A DNA stretch of 64,000 bases from Roseibium algicola. Its GTDB lineage: Bacteria; Pseudomonadota; Alphaproteobacteria; Rhizobiales; Stappiaceae. The notes below the pieces were generated by a model, which saw only the letters and a list, made by a program, of their open reading frames with translations, made no database searches and was not told where the DNA came from. Every line of letters begins with the position of its first letter. The first letter of the stretch is position 1. Shown in pieces: positions 57,616-64,000 of the stretch. Made by a program: the position numbers and the translations under genes. The stretch is taken from assembly GCF_001999245.1 (NCBI RefSeq), contig NZ_CP019630.1, positions 5,671,001 to 5,735,000 on the forward strand, read 5' to 3'.

Positions 57616-60432
57616 TCAGGCTTCCGGAGGCGTTTCATCTCCTTCGGCGGAATCGTTCCCGGCGTCATTCTCACCCGGTTCAGCTGAACCCTCAGCTTCT
57701 CCTTCCAGGGCGTCTTCGAGGACGTCGTCTTCATCGACTTCGGAGATCCCTTCGACCGCAACGACTTTTTCATCGGCTGCCGTCTTGAAGACGATCACGC
57801 CCTGGGTCGCACGTCCGGCGATGCGGATACCGTCCACCGGACAGCGGATCAACTGGCCACCATCCGTCACCAGCATGATCTGGTGGCTGTCTTCGACAGG
57901 GAAAGAAGAGATCAGACCGCCATTCCGGCTGTTGACGGCCATGGCCGTGATGCCTTTGCCGCCTCGGCCGGTGACCCGGTACTCGAACGAAGACGTCCGC
58001 TTGCCGTAGCCGTTTTCAGAGATGGTCAGGATGATCTGCTCGGCTGCACTCATCTGAGCGTAACGTTCCTGAGGCAGATCGCCTGCAACTACGCCCTCTT
58101 CATCTGCACCGTTACCGTTCTCATCTGCTTCACCACGCATTGCACGGGAAAGCTTCAGGTAAGCGGCGCGCTCTTCTGCCGTCACATCGATGTGGTGCAG
58201 GATCTGCATGGAGATCACACGATCCTCATCGGCCAGACGAATTCCGCGTACCCCGACAGAATTACGACCAGCGAAGACACGAACATCCGTTACGGGGAAG
58301 CGGATACACTGACCGAAGTTGGTCGTCAGCATCACATCGTCATGTTCAGAACAGGTGTCGACGCCGACAATGCCGTCACCGTCTTCCAGCTTCATGGCAA
58401 TCTTGCCGTTGCGGTTGATGTTGACGAAATCGGACAGTTTGTTGCGGCGGATGGTGCCACGAATGGTCGCGAACATAACATCCAGGTTTGCCCAGCTGTC
58501 CTCGTCTTCTGGCAATGGCAGGATCGAGGTGATCTGTTCGCCCTGTTCGAGAGGTAGCAGGTTGATCAATGCCTTTCCGCGCGAGGTCGGTCCGCCGAGT
58601 GGAAGACGCCACACCTTCATTTTGTAACAGATGCCGCGCGAGGAGAAGAACAGAACCGGCGTGTGGGTATTGGCGACGAACAGCCTGGTGACGAAATCCT
58701 CGTCCTTGGTTGCCATGCCGGACCGGCCCTTGCCTCCGCGTCGTTGTGCACGGTAGGTCGCCAGCGGCACGCGCTTGATGTAGCCACCGTGAGACACGGT
58801 AACGACCATGTCTTCGCGCTGGATCAGGTCTTCTTCGTCGAAATCTGCCCCGCCTTCGATGATTTCGGTTCGGCGCGGAGTTGCAAATTCTTCCTTGATC
58901 TCAAGCATTTCGTTGCGAACGATCTCCTGGATCCTGGCCCGGGAGCGCAGGATGTCGAGATAGTCGGAAATTTCCGCACCGATCTTGTTGAGTTCTTCCT
59001 CGATTTCATCGCGGCCCATCGCCGTCAGGCGCTGCAGACGCAGATCGAGAATGGCTCGTGCCTGTTCTTCTGACAGTTTGTAGGTGCCGTCGTCCTGCAC
59101 CATGTGGCGCGGATCGTCGATCAGAAGAATGAGCGATTCAACATCCTTTGCCGGCCAGTTGCGCTCCATCAGCTGCGCTCTCGCCGTTGCCGGGTCCGGT
59201 GCGCTGCGGATGAGCTTGATGACTTCATCGATGTTGGCAACAGCGATGCCCAGGCCCACCAAGATGTGGGCACGGTCACGGGCTTTCTTCAGCAGGTAGC
59301 GGGTGCGTCGCTGGATCACCTCCTCGCGGAAGGAGACGAAGGCGCGCAGCATGTCGGAGAGGTTCATCTGCTCCGGCTTGCCGCCGTTCAGAGCAACGAT
59401 GTTGGCACCGAACGATGTCTGCAACTGACTGAAACGGTAGAGCTGGTTCAGGATCACGTCCGGAACCGCATCGCGCTTCAGCTCGATCACGACCCGCATG
59501 CCCGAGCGGTCGCTCTCGTCACGGATGTCCGAGATGCCCTCGATACGCTTGTCGCGCACCAGTTCGGCAATCTTCTCGATCATCGTCGATTTGTTGACCT
59601 GATACGGAATTTCCGTGACGATCAGTGCCGTCCGGTCCTTGCGCACTTCCTCGACGTCGACTTTCGCCCGCATGACGATCGAACCGCGGGCCGTTTCATA
59701 GGCACTACGGATACCCGACCGACCGAGGATCATGCCACCCGTTGGGAAATCCGGGCCTGGAACGATCTGCATCAGTTCTTCGAGTGACATCGCCGGATTT
59801 TCCATCACGGCAATGGCGGCATCGATCACTTCGCCCAGGTTGTGCGGCGGAATGTTGGTTGCCATGCCGACTGCGATACCGCCGGCACCGTTGACGAGGA
59901 GGTTCGGGAACTTGGCAGGAAGGACGACGGGCTCACTCTCGGAGTTATCGTAGTTTTCCTGAAAGTCGACCGTCTCCTTGTCGATATCGTCCAGCAGTTT
60001 GTGGGCGACCTTTTCAAGACGGCACTCAGTGTAGCGCATGGCCGCTGCTGGATCGCCGTCGATGGAGCCGAAGTTACCCTGCCCATCAATCAACGGCAGT
60101 CGCAGCGAGAAATTCTGCGCCATGCGCACCAGCGCATCGTAAATCGCGCTGTCGCCATGCGGGTGATACTTACCCATGACGTCACCGACCACGCGGGCCG
60201 ACTTGCGATAGGGCTTGTTCCACTCGTAGCCGTTTTCGTGCATCGAGTAGAGAATGCGCCGGTGAACCGGTTTGAGGCCGTCGCGGACGTCAGGCAGCGC
60301 ACGCGACACGATCACGCTCATCGCGTAATCGAGATAGCTGCGCTTCATTTCATCGACGATGGAGACCGGTTTGATATCGGACGGGAGACCGTCAGTGGGC
60401 GTGCTATTGTCCTGGTCAGCCAAGGAAGACAC
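57616..60432 (-). CDS. gyrA: DNA gyrase subunit A
   Basis: 938 residues. Catalytic tyrosine in [10 protein letters not shown], the quinolone-resistance region reads [17 protein letters not shown], with both the Ser and the Asp of the sensitive form. The GyrA box QRRGGKG begins the DNA-wrapping C-terminal domain. The last 45 residues are a strongly acidic tail rich in Glu, Asp and Gly. Introduces negative supercoils with GyrB. Confidence 0.98.
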   Translation of the reverse strand: MSSLADQDNSTPTDGLPSDIKPVSIVDEMKRSYLDYAMSVIVSRALPDVRDGLKPVHRRILYSMHENGYEWNKPYRKSARVVGDVMGKYHPHGDSAIYDALVRMAQNFSLRLPLIDGQGNFGSIDGDPAAAMRYTECRLEKVAHKLLDDIDKETVDFQENYDNSESEPVVLPAKFPNLLVNGAGGIAVGMATNIPPHNLGEVIDAAIAVMENPAMSLEELMQIVPGPDFPTGGMILGRSGIRSAYETARGSIVMRAKVDVEEVRKDRTALIVTEIPYQVNKSTMIEKIAELVRDKRIEGISDIRDESDRSGMRVVIELKRDAVPDVILNQLYRFSQLQTSFGANIVALNGGKPEQMNLSDMLRAFVSFREEVIQRRTRYLLKKARDRAHILVGLGIAVANIDEVIKLIRSAPDPATARAQLMERNWPAKDVESLILLIDDPRHMVQDDGTYKLSEEQARAILDLRLQRLTAMGRDEIEEELNKIGAEISDYLDILRSRARIQEIVRNEMLEIKEEFATPRRTEIIEGGADFDEEDLIQREDMVVTVSHGGYIKRVPLATYRAQRRGGKGRSGMATKDEDFVTRLFVANTHTPVLFFSSRGICYKMKVWRLPLGGPTSRGKALINLLPLEQGEQITSILPLPEDEDSWANLDVMFATIRGTIRRNKLSDFVNINRNGKIAMKLEDGDGIVGVDTCSEHDDVMLTTNFGQCIRFPVTDVRVFAGRNSVGVRGIRLADEDRVISMQILHHIDVTAEERAAYLKLSRAMRGEADENGNGADEEGVVAGDLPQERYAQMSAAEQIILTISENGYGKRTSSFEYRVTGRGGKGITAMAVNSRNGGLISSFPVEDSHQIMLVTDGGQLIRCPVDGIRIAGRATQGVIVFKTAADEKVVAVEGISEVDEDDVLEDALEGEAEGSAEPGENDAGNDSAEGDETPPEA

Positions 60433-60649
60433 TCATTTCATTGTTATTGCTTGCTCTTTTATATCCGATTCAAGACGCCGCTCCAAATTCTCGGTGCTTT
60501 TCCACCTAAGTAATAGAGGTTTATTTTCAATGCCTTACGAGGAGTATACACAGGGGGCAAAAATCATTTGGCTTGAGAACATGCCACCACATCGCAAAGC
60601 TCTATAGTAAGGCGACAAAAGCGCCTTAAAAACCGGTCCGGGAATCGCC

Positions 60650-61285
60650 ATGCTCGACTACTACATCAACGCCTTCGCGACCCTATTTGTCACCATTGAT
60701 CCGGTCGGCCTGGCCCCGATGTTTCTTGCAATCACGGCTGGAATGAGCAAGCACGACAGGCGCAAGGTCGCCATTCGGGCAACCATTACGGCGGCGGCCA
60801 TACTCCTTGTTTTTTACGCGTCCGGACAGACGGTGCTGAATGTACTCGGCATCTCCGTTTCCGCTTTCAGGGTCGCCGGAGGCATCCTGTTGTTCCTGAT
60901 CGCGATCGAGATGATTTTCGGCAAGCGCCAGGCGCGTAAAACCGAAACCGCCGAAAAGGCGATGGAATCGGAAGCGCATCATGGAACGATCAATGAACTC
61001 GCCATCTTTCCTTTGGCGATACCGCTTATTTCGGGACCTGCGGCAATCTCCGCGATCATCCTGTTGTCCAGTCAGGCTCCGGATACCCTCGCCTATGCAG
61101 GCCTCGGCGGCGTCATCGCGATCATCCTGCTGAGTTGCATGGGTGCCTTTCTCTTGGCTGACAAGATTGAACGGCTCCTGGGAGAAACCGCACAGCTGGT
61201 TATCACCCGTCTTCTCGGCGTGCTGTTGGCAGCTCTATCCGTACAATTCGTTGCGGATGGCATTTTGGCCTTTATCCGCACCTGA
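60650..61285 (+). CDS. MarC-family membrane protein
   Basis: 211 residues with six membrane helices. Starts FATLFVTIDPVGLAPMFLA and has the second repeat NELAIFPLAIPLISGPAAI, both hallmarks of MarC/UPF0056. Function is not established; the name comes from the mar locus but antibiotic resistance is not shown. It is divergent from gyrA with 217 bases between. Confidence 0.92.
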   Translation: MLDYYINAFATLFVTIDPVGLAPMFLAITAGMSKHDRRKVAIRATITAAAILLVFYASGQTVLNVLGISVSAFRVAGGILLFLIAIEMIFGKRQARKTETAEKAMESEAHHGTINELAIFPLAIPLISGPAAISAIILLSSQAPDTLAYAGLGGVIAIILLSCMGAFLLADKIERLLGETAQLVITRLLGVLLAALSVQFVADGILAFIRT

Positions 61286-61297
61286 CTGAGGCAACGC

Positions 61298-61675
61298 TTA
61301 ACGGTCCAGGTTCAACTTGTATTCTTGTGGCGAAACACCGTGCACCGTGTCTCGTGCCCGGATGATGACCTGTGACACGCCCTCTGGGATCGTGATGCCC
61401 GATTGGGATCGCGTGAAGGGTTGCTCGTCGACATGGGGGTGAAGGAGCACTCTCTCGCCTAACAATTCTCCGTCTGGCGTAAAGACCTGCCAGAGGTCGG
61501 CGTAGTGGTCCCAACCCGTATCGTCATGCCTGAGAGTTACTGCGAAGGTCCATGTGCCTGCAGATCCGGTTGCTTTTGCCGAGACAATCTCGACCTCACC
61601 TGCCCGTGCTGAGCAGGCTCCGAACACTGAGGACAGGAGCAACACCGCAAGCGCTGTCGAACATCTTAGGTTCAT
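61298..61675 (-). CDS. Hypothetical exported protein
   Basis: 125 residues from ATG 61675 (MNLRCSTALAVLLL). Signal peptide ends SARA-GEV; a cysteine just before is not in a good lipobox. The mature part (WTFAVTLRHDDTGWDHYADLW, then SQVIIRARDTVHG) looks like a beta-sandwich. Not recognised as a named family. It converges with marC with 12 bases between stops. Confidence 0.75.
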   Translation of the reverse strand: MNLRCSTALAVLLLSSVFGACSARAGEVEIVSAKATGSAGTWTFAVTLRHDDTGWDHYADLWQVFTPDGELLGERVLLHPHVDEQPFTRSQSGITIPEGVSQVIIRARDTVHGVSPQEYKLNLDR

Positions 61676-61803
61676 GACGCATTTCTCCCTTGGATTTCGC
61701 GGGAGCATCCTCGCAACGGGCCGCGGATTGACAAAGTCACGAATGCGTCAGGAGGCTCAATGGTTTGCGAGCGACAAACGAAACTCATCTGCCTGGAAAA
61801 ACG

Positions 61804-62208
61804 TCAGCCTGCCTGCTGAAGGTGGCTGTCCCGTTTAAACCCTTTTGGCCAGAGCGTCTTGTTTTCGTTCCCCCAGCGTGCAAGGGCCTTCACCACCGGC
61901 TCCAGCGACACGCCAAGGTCGGTCAGTTGATATTCAACCTTCGGCGGAACAACAGGATAGACGGTCCTCACGATCAACCCGTCAGCCTCCATACTACGGA
62001 GTTGAGCGGTCAAGATCCGTTGTGTGATGTCCGGAAGCGCTTTCTGGAACTCGTTGAAGCGCATGACTTCTTTTTCCATCAACAGGAACAGAATGACGCC
62101 TTTCCACTTGCCGTCGATCAAACTGAGCGCTGCTTCGACGGCACAGCCGGGATGACAGCCATAAACGTCCTTGACAAGCTTGGGTCCTGATTTTCTAACG
62201 GTATCCAT
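61804..62208 (-). CDS. HxlR-family transcriptional regulator
   Basis: 134 residues from ATG 62208; a start at 62226 lacks a ribosome site. The winged helix has the HxlR pattern: Cys and LSLIDGKWKGVIL near residue 30, then RFNEFQKALPDITQRILTAQLRSME. The cysteines (CHPGC) could sense redox or electrophiles. It is divergent from a zinc-type dehydrogenase gene, as QorR is from QorB in Escherichia coli, so it probably represses that gene. Confidence 0.92.
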   Translation of the reverse strand: MDTVRKSGPKLVKDVYGCHPGCAVEAALSLIDGKWKGVILFLLMEKEVMRFNEFQKALPDITQRILTAQLRSMEADGLIVRTVYPVVPPKVEYQLTDLGVSLEPVVKALARWGNENKTLWPKGFKRDSHLQQAG

Positions 62209-62257
62209 TTTGTGCCTAAGGTTCATTTTTGTGAGTAACGGCTAGAATTGTGCATTC

Positions 62258-62298
62258 TTGCGCCAAACAATTTTATGATCAATTTGATTGGTACGCAA
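62258..62298. promoter_or_regulatory. Candidate HxlR operator
   Basis: TTGCGCCAA (62258-62266) and TTGGTACGCAA (62288-62298) form an inverted repeat with a two-base insertion, in the gap between the HxlR gene and the dehydrogenase gene. The span is AT-rich in the middle. It is well placed to control both promoters. Confidence 0.45.
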
Positions 62299-62314
62299 AT
62301 CAGGAGAACACAGC

Positions 62315-63328
62315 ATGCGTGCCATCGGATTTTTTGAACCACTTCCTATTGATGACCCAAAGTCGTTGACTGATCTCGACCTACCAAGGCCGGCGCCTTC
62401 CGGAAAGGATCTTCTCGTTGAGGTCAAGGCTGTTGCGGTCAACCCAGTCGACACCAAGGTGCGGCAATCCCGAGCTTCGCAAAACGGCGCGCCAGTCGTC
62501 CTTGGATACGATGCGGCCGGGATCGTCGCCGAAGTGGGTCCTGACGTTGCCAGCTACAAGGTGGGCGATGAGGTCTATTATGCCGGCGACATCACCAGGG
62601 ACGGAACCAACTCGGAGTACCATCTCATTGATGAACGCATTGTGGGCCGCAAACCCACGAGCCTGAGTTTTGCCGAGGCAGCAGCAATGCCCTTGACGGC
62701 AATCACCGCCTGGGAAGCCCTGTTCGACCGGCTGAAGGTGAAGGATCCGGTTCCGGCTGGTTCGAACACTCTCCTGATCATTGGCGGTTCGGGAGGCGTC
62801 GGTTCCATTGCGGTTCAACTTGCCCGCCAATTGACGAACATGACGATTATCGCAACTGCTTCAAGACCGGAGAGCCGTTCCTGGGTGAGTGAACTTGGTG
62901 CGCATCATGTTCTCGATCATTCAGAACCGATGGCGCCTCAGATCGAAGCTCTGGGACTGGAAGCCCCCGGCTATGTTTTCTCGACAACGCACACAGAGCA
63001 ACACGTGAACGATATTGCAGAATTGATCGCGCCACAGGGCCGTTTTCTGCTCATCGACGATCCCGACAACGTCAGCATTGGGCCCTTCAAACTGAAGGCG
63101 ATATCGATCCACTGGGAGATGATGTTTACCCGTTCCATGTACCAGACGACCGATATGGATGAGCAACGCAAGCTGTTGAACAACGTCGCTGACCTTGTTG
63201 ATGCAGGCAAGCTCAAGACCACATTGACGGAAGTGATTGAACCCATCAATGCAGATAATCTGCGCCTGGCGCATCAGAAGATTGAAAGCAACAAAACCAT
63301 TGGGAAGATCGTTCTTGCCGGATTTTAG
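62315..63328 (+). CDS. Zinc-binding alcohol dehydrogenase family protein
   Basis: 337 residues from ATG 62315 with AGGAGA before it. MDR fold: NPVDTKVRQ near residue 45, GYDAAGIVAEVGPDV near residue 65 and the nucleotide loop GGSGGVGSIAVQLAR near residue 155. Despite the family name no clear zinc-ligand cysteines are seen, so a quinone or enone reductase role is likely. Divergent HxlR regulator suggests induction by electrophiles. Confidence 0.9.
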   Translation: MRAIGFFEPLPIDDPKSLTDLDLPRPAPSGKDLLVEVKAVAVNPVDTKVRQSRASQNGAPVVLGYDAAGIVAEVGPDVASYKVGDEVYYAGDITRDGTNSEYHLIDERIVGRKPTSLSFAEAAAMPLTAITAWEALFDRLKVKDPVPAGSNTLLIIGGSGGVGSIAVQLARQLTNMTIIATASRPESRSWVSELGAHHVLDHSEPMAPQIEALGLEAPGYVFSTTHTEQHVNDIAELIAPQGRFLLIDDPDNVSIGPFKLKAISIHWEMMFTRSMYQTTDMDEQRKLLNNVADLVDAGKLKTTLTEVIEPINADNLRLAHQKIESNKTIGKIVLAGF

Positions 63329-63415
63329 GTTCAAGTGATGCCGTTTAACAGGTGACACTTGCCTCCTCTTGCACATCCTGGCCGCCGTCTTCATGCTTTC
63401 GCTGGAGGCTTGGAG

Positions 63416-63751
63416 ATGGCGGAACACAACGTTGAAGACATTCGGATCAAGCTCTTGTCGCTCAAGTCCGAACTTGAAACATTGAGCGAATTGTCCGGGG
63501 AAGCCCGCGCCACGGTGGAGCTAGATCAACAATCAGTCGGTCGATTGTCGCGTATGGACGCGCTTCAAGGACAAGCGATGGCACAGGCAGCCGAACGGCA
63601 GCGCCGGGCGACAATCCAGAAAATCGACGCGGCCTTATCAAGGTTGGAAGCTGGCGAATACGGTGACTGCGTGGAGTGCGGTGAAGAGATTTCCGTGAAA
63701 CGGCTACAGGTGGACCCGGCCGCAGCATTCTGTATCAAATGCGCAAGATAA
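63416..63751 (+). CDS. DksA/TraR-family C4 zinc-finger protein
   Basis: 111 residues from ATG 63416 (MAEHNVEDIRIKL), with GGAG just before. A helical N-terminal half is followed by the zinc finger CVECGEEI and CIKCAR near the end. It is shorter than DksA (about 150) and lacks the DxxDxA coiled-coil tip that I would expect in a full DksA, so it is a DksA-like regulator of uncertain effect on RNA polymerase. Confidence 0.88.
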   Translation: MAEHNVEDIRIKLLSLKSELETLSELSGEARATVELDQQSVGRLSRMDALQGQAMAQAAERQRRATIQKIDAALSRLEAGEYGDCVECGEEISVKRLQVDPAAAFCIKCAR

Positions 63752-63774
63752 GGGCACACATTTCGCTCTCAGGT

Positions 63775-64000
63775 CTATCGCTCGAAATGTCGACGCAAGC
63801 CTGTCAGGAAATCCGACACTTTTCGTGAAATCTCAACCAGCGGGAACGCCTTCAGCCGAGATTCCGTCCAGTCTGACTGCGGAGCAAGCTGCATCTGCAG
63901 TTCGACTATTGCTTGTCGTTCCCCGATACCAAGCGGAAGTTTTTCAGCCGCTGCCAGGAGCAGCAGTTTCTCATGAATTTGCCGTAGGATGGAAAGCGCC
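63775..64000 (-). CDS. C-terminal part of an unrecognised protein (partial)
   Basis: Read leftward from the window edge, an open frame of about 75 codons ends with TAG at 63775. It has normal composition, with segments such as QIHEKLLLLAAAEKLPLG and LTGLRRHFER, mostly helical. No family was recognised. The start lies outside the window. It converges with the DksA-like gene; ACATTTCG (63758-63765) and CGAAATGT (63783-63790) form an inverted repeat between them. Confidence 0.6.
   Translation of the reverse strand, partial: ALSILRQIHEKLLLLAAAEKLPLGIGERQAIVELQMQLAPQSDWTESRLKAFPLVEISRKVSDFLTGLRRHFER

Overview
The window looks like chromosomal DNA of an alphaproteobacterium, most likely Hyphomicrobiales of the Roseibium/Labrenzia (Stappiaceae) type. 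This rests on gene families and gene order: a phosphatidylcholine synthase, an IalB-family protein, a kdsA-eno pair, and a coaD, two cyclophilins, queA, tgt block next to gyrA. Gene density is high. No insertion sequence, integrase, CRISPR array or prophage gene was seen. The genus is an inference from memory of gene order, not from a search.

Layout. Positions 1-1011 hold the start of a leftward lipoprotein gene (probably rlpA) and tRNA-Ser(UGA). Positions 1167-10646 are an aerobic form I CO dehydrogenase cluster in the order coxC, M, S, L, D, E, F, G plus a 61-residue membrane protein. The CoxL active-site motif AYRCSFR is present. Positions 10826-15881 are the most striking region: a good sigma-54 promoter match, then a guanidine-I (ykkC) riboswitch, then a periplasmic binding protein, permease and ATPase, an arginase-fold enzyme matching guanidine hydrolase (GdmH), a protein with 28 histidines in its first 57 residues, and a small HPG-type membrane protein. 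I read this as a nitrogen-controlled guanidine import and hydrolysis operon in which His-rich proteins take the nickel-handling place that HypA/HypB-like proteins hold in the cyanobacterial system.

Positions 15926-20971 carry a GGDEF/EAL protein, a membrane alpha/beta hydrolase and a patatin. Positions 21219-32089 (all leftward) join xanthine dehydrogenase (xdhA, B, C) and a LysR regulator to a BMP-type nucleoside/purine ABC transporter, suggesting purine import and oxidation. The window thus has two molybdenum hydroxylase systems, each with its own XdhC-family maturation protein (CoxF and XdhC).

Positions 32103-46407 mix lipid and envelope genes (pcs, an LpxL-like acyltransferase, ialB), a quinone oxidoreductase, a malyl-CoA lyase-type enzyme, hspQ, a family 5 binding protein and an odd pair: a degenerate AMP-binding protein followed by a degenerate receiver protein. 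Positions 46528-60432 are mainly housekeeping: FrnE-like DsbA protein, eno, kdsA, galU, a UDP-sugar dehydrogenase, tgt, queA, two cyclophilins, coaD and gyrA. The right end has marC, an HxlR regulator divergent from a zinc-type alcohol dehydrogenase, a DksA/TraR protein and the tail of a leftward gene cut by the window edge.
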